This document shows, piece by piece, positions 9,393 to 16,667 of a stretch of 64,000 nt of DNA. Both the position numbers and the translations under genes were made by a program. The stretch's first letter is position 1. Each line of letters starts with the position of its first letter. The notes beneath the pieces are model-generated. The model saw only the letters and a list, made by a program, of their open reading frames with translations, made no database searches and was not told the DNA's origin. This DNA comes from Promethearchaeia archaeon (lineage in GTDB: Archaea; Asgardarchaeota; Lokiarchaeia; Sigyniarchaeales; SOKP01): assembly GCA_029856155.1 (NCBI GenBank), contig JAHQWL010000023.1:155757-219756 (forward strand). Direction: 5' to 3'.

Positions 9393-9656
9393 TTTTTTAT
9401 TCACATTTTCCTTTTGTTTAATACAATTCAAAATCGAATTGTGATATTAAATAAGCTACATTTTATTAAAAAAGTTTATTAAAATTAGCTTTTTTTTTCA
9501 ATCTTAATAAAATTTTTAGAAAATCATTATAATATCTAGAGAAAAGAGAATATAGAAATTAACTTACAATAAAATTCAAAAATAATAGTAAAAAAAAATC
9601 GAAAAAAAAAAAAATAATTATCTCCTTAACGCTGAAACTTATTACATTAATCTTGA

Positions 9657-11372
9657 TTACGATTTTCTCAATAACTTCTTGTCTACTTTTCCAACCACGG
9701 TTAGTGGGAGTTCATCAGTAAATTCAATGATTTTTGGAACTTCGTATGGTGAACAATTTTCTGTTGCAAATGCAATTATGTTTTCTTTTAATGCTTTTTC
9801 GTCTCCCTCGAATTCATAATCAGGTGCTATCTGTATTATAGCTTTTACAATTTCGGAACCGGGCCTATCTGGATTTGGAACGCCGATAGTAGCTACCATT
9901 TCAATAGCGGGATGCTTAGTTAAAGTATCTTCTAATTTTGCGGAAAATACCTTAAAACCTCCTACTATAATCATATCTTTGGTTCGATCAGCTATTCTTA
10001 CATAGCCTTCTTCATCCATTATTCCAACATCTCCAGTATGCATGAATCCATCAGAATCAATAGCTTTTTTCGTTTCTTCTGGTTTATTATGGTAACCTTC
10101 CATAACCATTGGGCCTTTTACACAGATTTCTCCGGCTTCACCTAGAGGTACTTCACGACCAGTATCTGGATCCACTAACTTGAAATCAACATTTGGGAAT
10201 GGTAAACCAATATGTCCTAATTTCTTCTTTCCCCTTGAAGGATTACCCACTGTTAATGGTGAAGTTTCAGTCATTCCATAAAGTTCTATTATCTTTCCTT
10301 TACCAATAACATCTTCAAATATCTCTTGTGATTCTTTTGGAAACGGAGCTGCAGCCGATATTGCATAGTTAATCATATCTTTATCAATTTTTTTGAATTT
10401 AGGGTTTTTTATAATCAGTTGATACAATGTAGGCACGTTTGCCAAGACTGTGGGCCTATATTTTAACATTTCTTTTATCATATGGTTAGTATCTCTTGGA
10501 TTTGGGATTAAAATCTGACTCCAACCTAACATTATTACATTCGCGCAAGTAAATAATCCTGCTATATGGAAGAATGGAAATCCCGATAATCCAAAACCCG
10601 CTCCAAATTCCCAACTAAGCCAGTGCTGGAATATTTTTATATCAGCAACGAAATTTCTATGGCTCAGTTTTGCGCCTTTTGGAGGACCAGTTGTTCCTCC
10701 TGTATATTGAATAAATATAATATCATCTGGAGTTATTTTAACATTAGGAAGTTCATCAGAATACTTTCCTTTAACATCTTTATGATATTCAAGCACAATT
10801 TTTCCTTCTAGCGGTGTCACTTTTCCTTTTGGGATTTTTCCTGCCAATTTTCCAAGCTTAGCTAACATTTTTGGCATAAAGCCACCCACGCTTGTAGTAA
10901 TAATTAATTTTAATGATGGAAGCTTTGTATAAATTTTTGTAATATGTCCCGCAAATATTGCATCCAAAGTGAGAAGTGCTACTTTTTTTCCTCCAGAACC
11001 TAAATCATTTAGTTGATATTGTATCTGAACGGTTGAGAGTAGTGGTGAAACACCAGAAACAATTATCCCGGTCTTCATTGCACCCAGAACTCCAATGATA
11101 TATTCAGGAATATTAGCAACATTTACTCCTAAAACGTCCCCTTTTTTCATTCCATTTTCAATAAGCATATGAGCAAATTCATTAGATAACTTATCCAATT
11201 CTCCGTAAGAAATTTCCGTTCCATAAAAACCAAAAGCTAATTTATCAGGAAGTTCTTCAAAAGTTCTCCGTATTGCTTCAGTGAAAGAGGTTTCGAACTC
11301 TTGGGGATTTAAATCTTTAACATGTGAATCCCAGTTTGCTTTCCAATGCTTATCTTTATAATTTTTTGACAT
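9657..11372 (-). CDS. Long-chain acyl-CoA synthetase (AMP-forming), copy 2
   Basis: A 571-residue paralog of the downstream ligase, clearly similar along its whole length. It has the P-loop YTGGTTGPPKGAKLSHRNF, the motif ELYGMTE, TGDVGIMDEEGY, the hinge region IADRTKDMIIVGGFKV and the C-terminal catalytic lysine in GKVDKKLLR. The two genes look like a tandem duplication whose products have diverged in the acid-binding region (for example WLQWEQGKG versus WLSWEFGAG), so they may differ in substrate. The ATG start follows AGGATTGGATAGAA. The role is entry of fatty or other organic acids into CoA metabolism. No beta-oxidation dehydrogenase is in the window to fix the pathway. Confidence 0.94.
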   Translation of the reverse strand: MSKNYKDKHWKANWDSHVKDLNPQEFETSFTEAIRRTFEELPDKLAFGFYGTEISYGELDKLSNEFAHMLIENGMKKGDVLGVNVANIPEYIIGVLGAMKTGIIVSGVSPLLSTVQIQYQLNDLGSGGKKVALLTLDAIFAGHITKIYTKLPSLKLIITTSVGGFMPKMLAKLGKLAGKIPKGKVTPLEGKIVLEYHKDVKGKYSDELPNVKITPDDIIFIQYTGGTTGPPKGAKLSHRNFVADIKIFQHWLSWEFGAGFGLSGFPFFHIAGLFTCANVIMLGWSQILIPNPRDTNHMIKEMLKYRPTVLANVPTLYQLIIKNPKFKKIDKDMINYAISAAAPFPKESQEIFEDVIGKGKIIELYGMTETSPLTVGNPSRGKKKLGHIGLPFPNVDFKLVDPDTGREVPLGEAGEICVKGPMVMEGYHNKPEETKKAIDSDGFMHTGDVGIMDEEGYVRIADRTKDMIIVGGFKVFSAKLEDTLTKHPAIEMVATIGVPNPDRPGSEIVKAIIQIAPDYEFEGDEKALKENIIAFATENCSPYEVPKIIEFTDELPLTVVGKVDKKLLRKS

Positions 11373-11677
11373 TTCTATCCAATCCTTTTTTATTTTTAAA
11401 ATTTTAAAATTATAAGATTCATATTATACATTACTAATTATAAAGTTTGATTTTAGTCATCCTCTATATTTCCAGATATGCATAAATGTACATATTCAAT
11501 TTGTCGCCCACAAGATATATTCAAAAATTTAATATACTCTATTTTTACTTTTAATCTCCCCTCTCTGTCTCCATGAAACAATGTTTCTTTTAAAAGAACA
11601 CTTTTTCTTGAAAACAGAAATGATATTACTATACTAAGGAGAAATTGCATGTATTTTAGAAAATTGTCGGTGTATCT

Positions 11678-12478
11678 TTGTTTTATTTTGAAGAATCCTT
11701 ATCCCATGTGATGACATTCGAAGAATCGTTACTCTCATATGACGATGGATTTAAGGTGTTTAAAAGGAACAATCACTTACCACTCATTTCAAGCGGGGAT
11801 AGCACACTAGACAAGTTGCTTTCTGGGGGATTTCACCGAGATTTAGTGTATTTGCTCTATGGAGATAAGAAACTAACGACTAATATTTTATTAACAACGG
11901 CGGTTATTGCCCAAAAAGCTTTTAATAATGGAGGTTTTGGAGAAAATATTAGGGTTGCCTTCATCGATGGAAACAATCGTTTTAACCCCTATAATGTAAG
12001 CAAGTTCGCGGTTTCACAGAATTTATCTCCTCGGAAAGTACTAGAAAACATTCTTATTTCACGAGCGTTTACTTGGGATCAAATGGTTGAAATTTTGGAG
12101 AACAGGCTTTCCATGCTTGAAGATGTGAAAGTTGTATTAATTTCAGGGATTACAACAATGTTTGAGGGCTATGAGAAACAGACTTTCGAAGATTTACTAA
12201 GAACAATAGATGGAATCAAACAAATACTCTGTAAGACAAAACCTCTCATTATTATAACGGCACCTTTACACGAACATTCCCTTTTCAGACCAAAGGGGGG
12301 AAAAATTCTATCGCATTTTGGAAATGTATTAGTGATGATAAATGACGATGAAAGATTTAGCGAATATGTTTTAGTACAGCACCCTTACTTGCCTGAAAAA
12401 AGGTTGCGAAAGTGGAAAACCCGTGCACCCAAGAAAAAAGTGCCTTTAAAGAATGCGACGATAGATTACTGGTTTTAA
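11678..12478 (+). CDS. RadA/Rad51-like protein with degenerate Walker A, probable PolB2-cassette partner
   Basis: 266 residues from a TTG at 11678 with an upstream GGTG; an ATG at 11711 is the alternative. The RecA-fold core matches RadA in order. SSGDSTLDKLLSGG corresponds to the TGSKALDELLGGG region. VAFIDGNNRFNPYNVSKFA and KVLENILISRAFTWDQM correspond to the RadA IDTEGTFRPERI and VLENIxVARAYN stretches. The Walker A site, normally GEFGSGKT, is LYGDKKLTTN (61-70), with no GKT. The Walker B strand VKVVLISG also lacks the normal Asp. It should not hydrolyse ATP. An inactive RadA paralog is a known partner of archaeal PolB2 and has been compared with bacterial ImuA. PolB2 and the small partner lie 4 kb downstream on the same strand. 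Confidence 0.85.
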   Translation: MFYFEESLSHVMTFEESLLSYDDGFKVFKRNNHLPLISSGDSTLDKLLSGGFHRDLVYLLYGDKKLTTNILLTTAVIAQKAFNNGGFGENIRVAFIDGNNRFNPYNVSKFAVSQNLSPRKVLENILISRAFTWDQMVEILENRLSMLEDVKVVLISGITTMFEGYEKQTFEDLLRTIDGIKQILCKTKPLIIITAPLHEHSLFRPKGGKILSHFGNVLVMINDDERFSEYVLVQHPYLPEKRLRKWKTRAPKKKVPLKNATIDYWF

Positions 12479-12483
12479 CTATA

Positions 12484-12897
12484 TCACCAAAAGGCTTTTT
12501 CAAATTTATCTATGGTGTCCTGTAAACTATCTTTAATATGATTTTCGAAATCAGCAAAGATACTTATATCATTATCCCAATTATTAAACATTTCTTTTGG
12601 ATATAAAATAAAGAATTTATCTACAATCCTTTTAATTTCTTCATTTACTTTTTTCTCCTTAGTTTTTTTCGAAGAATTTACAATAAATAATATTCCATGG
12701 TGTTTCGTAATAATATATTTTTTATCTTTTAGCTCAAAATTAGATAAACCTCCTCTTTCTAATTCTTCTGCCAATAGATTCAACGCAGACATTAATGCTC
12801 CAAATAATTGTTCATCTACTTTTTTATCAAAAACACGGTGATATAAGACAGCTCCAGCATCATTTAATATCCAAATATCTTGTATTACTTTTTCCAT
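12484..12897 (-). CDS. Longin/roadblock-like domain protein (Asgard type)
   Basis: About 137 residues, soluble. It opens with a strand-turn-strand DIWILNDAGAVLYHRV, then helix DEQLFGALMSALNLLAEEL, then strands FELKDKKYIITKH and GILFIVNSS, then a helix (VNEEIKRIVDKFFILYPKE). This beta-beta-alpha-beta-beta-alpha order and the opening 'DAGAVLY' pattern are typical of longin and roadblock-like folds, which in Asgard archaea often act as partners or regulators of small GTPases. The call is by pattern only. The start is the ATG at 12897, preceded by GTGAT with a 4-nt gap, as in other genes here; the track start at 12906 is a GTG. It ends 6 bp from the end of the convergent RadA-like gene. Confidence 0.68.
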   Translation of the reverse strand: MEKVIQDIWILNDAGAVLYHRVFDKKVDEQLFGALMSALNLLAEELERGGLSNFELKDKKYIITKHHGILFIVNSSKKTKEKKVNEEIKRIVDKFFILYPKEMFNNWDNDISIFADFENHIKDSLQDTIDKFEKAFW

Positions 12898-12996
12898 AGA
12901 AATCACAATTCAATAAATACTCATTAACTTTAAAGTTAATTAAGAAAAAATAAATATAAAATATTTAATGTTTAGTTTTTAAAAAAGTAATATTTA

Positions 12997-13731
12997 TTAT
13001 TCACTAGATTTTGGTCTAATATATCCATAATATGCTCCAAAAATTCCGACTATGGCAGAAATCCACGCCAGATAATAAAATACGGTAAAACCAAGGCTAC
13101 CTAAAAAGATAAATACTCTATCGACTGCAAAATTGAGAAATATCAACATAAAACTAAAGGACATAATTGCTAATGATAAAAATGCTTGTTTATAGGTTTT
13201 CTCATCTACTGCTCGATAAGATTCTATTGATCTTCTTAGAAATGGGGCGTAGACCATAACCATATATATAAAAACTATTAAGAACGCAATAATGTCTAAT
13301 AATGTATTACCGTATTCATAGATGATTAAAACGTATACACAAGCAAATATTCCGTATACTATTGTGATATATTTTTGAAGGGCATTATATCCCTTTTCAA
13401 ATACATTCACTTTTAATATATAGGATAAGAAAATAGCAACAGTCACGAAGAATTCGCTTATTCTAAAATCAGTTATTATATTGTACATCCAAGCAATAAT
13501 AGAACCATCTTGTACAACATTCAACTGTGAAACTACAAATACTTTTGATGTCCAAGAAAATAAAATTGCTAGAAAATAGTTTAGGAAAATTATTAAAAGC
13601 AACCGAGTGAGTTTATGACGCTTAATGAAGTACTTTTTTAATATAAGTATTAGTAAAACACCAGCAAATATGATTATAAAAAGTTCAAAGATCATACCAA
13701 TAAAATTTAGAAGAATAATTAATTCAACCAT
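12997..13731 (-). CDS. Seven-helix integral membrane protein, unknown function
   Basis: From the ATG at 13731 the protein has about 244 residues. It shows seven hydrophobic stretches: VELIILLNFIGMIFELFIII, FAGVLLILI, LLLIIFLNYFLAILF, EFFVTVAIFLSYIL, ITIVYGIFACVYVLII, LLDIIAFLIVFIYMVMVY and further pairs at the C-terminus. I recognise no family. The track places the start 33 codons further upstream, but that extension (MIRNTRDFSLL...) contains a good TATA element, CTTTATATATTAAA, centred 28 nt before 13731. This argues for a leaderless mRNA starting at 13731. Possible roles such as a sensor or small transporter cannot be decided. Confidence 0.78.
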   Translation of the reverse strand: MVELIILLNFIGMIFELFIIIFAGVLLILILKKYFIKRHKLTRLLLIIFLNYFLAILFSWTSKVFVVSQLNVVQDGSIIAWMYNIITDFRISEFFVTVAIFLSYILKVNVFEKGYNALQKYITIVYGIFACVYVLIIYEYGNTLLDIIAFLIVFIYMVMVYAPFLRRSIESYRAVDEKTYKQAFLSLAIMSFSFMLIFLNFAVDRVFIFLGSLGFTVFYYLAWISAIVGIFGAYYGYIRPKSSE

Positions 13732-13752
13732 AATAAATAAATATGCACTCCA

Positions 13753-13766
13753 TTTAATATATAAAG
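13753..13766 (-). promoter_or_regulatory. TATA box of the 7-TM membrane protein gene
   Basis: On the minus strand this reads CTTTATATATTAAA. Its centre is about 28 nt before the ATG at 13731, the spacing expected in archaea when transcription starts at the start codon itself. It decides the start of the membrane protein gene. Confidence 0.6.
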
Positions 13767-13974
13767 TTTTATTTTTAGAAATACAGAATAGCTTTATTAA
13801 TAAACTAAAATCCCGAGTGTTCCTTATCATTATATACCTTATAGCTTATCAAGTTAATAGTATCTGTTTTAAAATCGAAATTGTTCAATATTTAAATGTG
13901 AATAGCTTTTAAGTAATGTGAAATATTTTTATATAATCTATTGAAAAAACGAATTTTCTTAGAAGTGAAGAATT

Positions 13975-14343
13975 ATGGACATGAAGGTTTTTAAAAAAAC
14001 TTTTAAATTTATCTGCGGTGAATGTGGTAATTTTTCGACAACACAAACGGAATATTGTGAGAAATGCGGAGCAAATGCTGTGAGGCAAGCAACACACGAA
14101 GATTATTCAAAACGTGAAAAAGAGGGGAAAGCCGGGATCGCTGAGAGGAGAACTAAGATGAGAGCTGAGGATAAAGCTGAGAAAGCAGAGGAGAAAGCAG
14201 AGGATAAAGCTGAGAAAGCAGAGAAAGCAGAGAAGAGAGCTGAGGAGAAAGCTGAGAAAGCAGAGAAGAGAGCTGAGGAGAAAGCTGAGAAAGCAGAGAA
14301 GAGAGCTGAGGAGAAAGCAGAGAAGAAAGCAGAAGAAACTTAG
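13975..14343 (+). CDS. Zinc-ribbon protein with Ala/Lys/Glu helical repeat tail
   Basis: 122 residues. The first ~40 form a zinc ribbon with two CxxC knuckles, FICGECGNFSTT and EYCEKCGANAV. The remaining ~80 residues are a low-complexity, highly charged helix (EKAEKRAEEKA units), probably a single long alpha helix or coiled coil. The tail is made of exact 33-bp tandem repeats, so its length may vary between strains. There is no membrane segment. The ATG is preceded by AAGTGAAGAATT, and a TATATAATC element lies 37-49 nt upstream. Zinc ribbons of this type bind nucleic acid or protein; no specific role can be given. It is divergent from the 7-TM gene. Confidence 0.8.
   Translation: MDMKVFKKTFKFICGECGNFSTTQTEYCEKCGANAVRQATHEDYSKREKEGKAGIAERRTKMRAEDKAEKAEEKAEDKAEKAEKAEKRAEEKAEKAEKRAEEKAEKAEKRAEEKAEKKAEET
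14228..14326 (+). repeat. 33-bp coding tandem repeat (11-residue EKAEKRAEEKA unit)
   Basis: CAGAGAAGAGAGCTGAGGAG recurs with starts at 14228, 14261 and 14294, exactly 33 bp apart, inside the zinc-ribbon gene. Related, less regular GAGAAAGCAGAG copies precede it from about 14165. The unit is in frame and encodes a charged helical repeat. Confidence 0.85.
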
Positions 14344-14440
14344 TTATTTTGATATCGCATTTGAACTTATTTTTTGTATGATCTGTGATAGTTTAGATAT
14401 TTTAAGAGGATTAATCATCTATAAATTTACTTAAAAAAAC

Positions 14441-14860
14441 CTATTCTTCTTTTTCCTTTTTTTTATATAAATTAGGATCTTTTTTTTCAAGTATTAAACG
14501 ATCACCACCATATCGAGCTTTTCTTCCATGATAGTAGAGTTTAGATTTCTCATCACAGATTTTATTCCATTCCTCTAATCCTAACTTTTGTATCATAACA
14601 GAATTATACACTTTAGAATTATGAGGTTTAAAGATTTCAAAATTTACAATTGGTTGCAACATTTCGCAAGGGAAATCAGCACATTCATAGCAAAATTCGT
14701 ATCCTTTACCCGTGACGCATTCATAAGTTTTACAATCTGGGAACTTGAGAATTTGACCTTTTAAATCTCGACATCCTTTACAACCAAAAGAATCTACACC
14801 AGGGCATCTCTTACAATAAATTCCACAAGGAGCATGCCATTTTTTTAAATCTTCAGTCAT
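14441..14860 (-). CDS. DUF3795-type cysteine-rich protein
   Basis: 139 residues with the family's hallmark N-terminus APCGIYCKRCPG, followed by GCKGCRD, CKTYECV and FCYECADFPCEML. That makes eleven or so cysteines in the first ~70 residues, spaced to bind zinc or an Fe-S cluster. The C-terminal half is helical and basic. DUF3795 proteins are common in anaerobic archaea and bacteria, and their function is not known. No membrane segment is present. The gene lies between the zinc-ribbon gene (convergent) and a tiny divergent zinc-ribbon gene, so three cysteine-rich small proteins are grouped here. Confidence 0.85.
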   Translation of the reverse strand: MTEDLKKWHAPCGIYCKRCPGVDSFGCKGCRDLKGQILKFPDCKTYECVTGKGYEFCYECADFPCEMLQPIVNFEIFKPHNSKVYNSVMIQKLGLEEWNKICDEKSKLYYHGRKARYGGDRLILEKKDPNLYKKKEKEE

Positions 14861-15065
14861 AAATAGTTCCTTTTCTAAGTAGATCTATCATTAGATTAAA
14901 GTGTAAAAGAATTATTTAATTTTGTCTTTAAAATGTGATTTAATTTGTTTTCAAATTTCAGTTTTTATGAAAACATTTATATAGGTAGTTTATTAATATA
15001 TTCTTGGAGTTTCTAAACTTCAAATTATATGAAGAATTAAAAAATAAAATAATTTCCTTCCAAAT

Positions 15066-15073
15066 GAGGTGAT
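15066..15073 (+). promoter_or_regulatory. Strong Shine-Dalgarno (GAGGTGAT) for the 46-aa zinc-ribbon gene
   Basis: GAGGTGAT is a full match to the anti-Shine-Dalgarno end of archaeal 16S rRNA and lies 7 nt before a GTG at 15081. It is the main evidence that the short frame downstream is translated and that GTG is its start. A TATA-like ATTTATATAGG sits upstream at about 14976-14986. Confidence 0.75.
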
Positions 15074-15080
15074 ATTAAAA

Positions 15081-15221
15081 GTGAATTATTTTTTATATCC
15101 TAAGGGAGATGTAAAAAAATGCAAATTTTGCGAAGGTAATGCTATAATATATGTTTGGAGGAGTGATTTAGAAGATTTTGATGAGATAATGTGTCCAGAA
15201 TGTACCGAAAATGAAAAATAA
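15081..15221 (+). CDS. 46-residue zinc-ribbon miniprotein (not in ORF track)
   Basis: The frame starts at GTG behind a GAGGTGAT ribosome-binding site and ends at TAA at 15219-15221. It reads VNYFLYPKGDVKKCKFCEGN, then an aromatic strand (IIYVWRSDLEDFDEI) and a second knuckle CPECTENEK. The two CxxC pairs, about 25 residues apart, are a classic zinc-ribbon spacing. It is too short for the supplied track. The role is unknown, but such single zinc ribbons often bind RNA, DNA or ribosomes. It ends 15 bp from the convergent amidohydrolase gene. Confidence 0.82.
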   Translation: MNYFLYPKGDVKKCKFCEGNAIIYVWRSDLEDFDEIMCPECTENEK

Positions 15222-15236
15222 TCCATACAATTATAT

Positions 15237-16208
15237 TTAATTTATATTAAAAAATCTAACTGCATTACTATAGAGCCATTTTTCCTTTACTTTCTCCTTT
15301 AAGGGGAGTTTCATAACTTCATCTGCTAGTTGTTTTATTGATAATCCCATAAAGAGCCAAGTGGAACCAAAAAGGATCTTATCTTGCAAAACCGTATTAC
15401 CAAAATGCATTAGAGGTTCCCATCCTGTTCCTTGCATACTTAGGTATTTAGGTAAGTAAGAAGCAATATCAATATAAATATTGGGATTACGCCATGCAAC
15501 AGCGACCATTTCATTTACCCAAGGCCATCCTCCATGTCCAGCGATTATCTTTAATTCAGGAAATTCTTGAGCAACAATATCAAGATAAATTGGGCGTTCA
15601 ACCGCCATAGTATTTGTTGAGTAATTAATGGACATATGAAACCATATAGGAATATCCAATTCCACACATGTAGAATATATCGGATACATTCTTTTATCAG
15701 TAGGTCGTATCTGAAACATAAAAGGTCTAATTGCAATCCCTCTAAGACCTATCTCATATGATCTCTGTATTTCTTGAACAACCTTCTTTTTTTTCAAGGG
15801 ATCAATCCCAGCAATTCCTATGAATTTATCAGGAAATTGATTTACTATTTCTGCATAATAATCATTTGAAAGTCCCGCAATACCACTAGGAGTCTCTTCA
15901 TCTAAATTAAAAATTACTGCTTTTTCTACTCCCATTTCGTTGAGTTGTTCAACAAAATCTTCAATAGACATGGATAATTTCTTTATTTTAGGTATAAGTG
16001 GCTTAATTGCTTCCTTGAGTTCAGATGTATTAAGAGTTGATTTCATTTTATAAAGTTCTTCTGGTGTAATACCTAAGATAGGAGCGACTCTTGGACCAAA
16101 AATATCTTTAAGATATCTTGCCATTTGCGGAGGTAAAGAGACTAAAAGATTTATAAACACTTCTTCGGTAGGAACATAACAAAGAGAATCAATGATTTTA
16201 TAACTCAT
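15237..16208 (-). CDS. Amidohydrolase-2 family TIM-barrel protein with altered metal site
   Basis: 323 residues with the overall pattern of the ACMSD/amidohydrolase-2 family: an N-terminal strand (IDSLCYVP), a long helical insert, then barrel strands GIAGIDPL, GLRGIAIRP, IPIWFHMS, KIIAGHGGWPW, IYIDIASY and KILFGSTW. Active members bind a metal with an HxH after the first strand, two later histidines and an Asp in FGSD. Here the HxH is replaced (D7-S-L-C), the Asp is T283, and only H191 and H225 remain. The protein may therefore be metal-free, use another mechanism, or be a non-catalytic relative. It stands alone, convergent with the mini zinc-ribbon gene and divergent from the PolB2 pair. Confidence 0.82.
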   Translation of the reverse strand: MSYKIIDSLCYVPTEEVFINLLVSLPPQMARYLKDIFGPRVAPILGITPEELYKMKSTLNTSELKEAIKPLIPKIKKLSMSIEDFVEQLNEMGVEKAVIFNLDEETPSGIAGLSNDYYAEIVNQFPDKFIGIAGIDPLKKKKVVQEIQRSYEIGLRGIAIRPFMFQIRPTDKRMYPIYSTCVELDIPIWFHMSINYSTNTMAVERPIYLDIVAQEFPELKIIAGHGGWPWVNEMVAVAWRNPNIYIDIASYLPKYLSMQGTGWEPLMHFGNTVLQDKILFGSTWLFMGLSIKQLADEVMKLPLKEKVKEKWLYSNAVRFFNIN

Positions 16209-16391
16209 TAATATCCCGCTTTTATTATTCTATACAATTATTAGAAATAATAATTAAAGATTGTATTTATTTAGAATGAATAAATCAAATGAAATAGATC
16301 GTCGCAGAAATTAGAAAATTTGTAATGTATTCTCCTTTTAATGTGCCGAAATACTTACTTTCTGGATTCTAACAGAATCGGATGTGAAATA

Positions 16392-16664
16392 ATGGGTAGA
16401 ACTGTACCTTCTTTTAGACCTGCCTTGGAGCATGAAATCGAAAGCTGGAAGGACTTCAAAAGGGCGTTACGTCCTGAAGAACAGAAGATATTTGATAAAT
16501 TGATGAATTTTGCTCGAATACACGCTGATGCTGGTAGCATGAGTGCACGTCCAATGCTATCAGAAGTACTATTCATCTCCTTTGCAGTTGAACAAGAAAA
16601 AAAAATCGAAGTATTAGAAAAGAAGGTAAAAGAATTGGAAGAAATGATAAAAGGGAAAGATTAG
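16392..16664 (+). CDS. Small conserved helical protein coupled to PolB2
   Basis: 90 residues from the ATG at 16392, preceded by GGATGTGA with a 4-nt gap; the longer track ORF from 16341 is unlikely. It opens with MGRTVPSFRPALEHEIESW, continues with KDFKRALRPEEQKIFDKL and ARIHADAGSMSARPM, and ends in a coiled coil (VEQEKKIEVLEKKVKELEEMIKG). From memory, short proteins with a similar MGRT-P-[SY]-R start occur beside PolB2 in Sulfolobales and in haloarchaea, but I could not search. It ends 3 nt before the PolB2 GTG, so the two are translationally coupled. It probably acts as a small adaptor of PolB2, comparable in position to ImuB-like partners. Confidence 0.83.
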   Translation: MGRTVPSFRPALEHEIESWKDFKRALRPEEQKIFDKLMNFARIHADAGSMSARPMLSEVLFISFAVEQEKKIEVLEKKVKELEEMIKGKD

Positions 16665-16667
16665 AGA

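Noticed and set aside
11453-11650. 65-residue minus-strand ORF upstream of the RadA-like gene
   Set aside because: No ribosome-binding site or TATA noticed, composition is random-looking, and it lies over the promoter region of the RadA-like gene. It cannot be excluded but is not supported.
13732-13830. N-terminal extension of the 7-TM gene in the ORF track
   Set aside because: It contains a TATA element positioned for a leaderless start at 13731.
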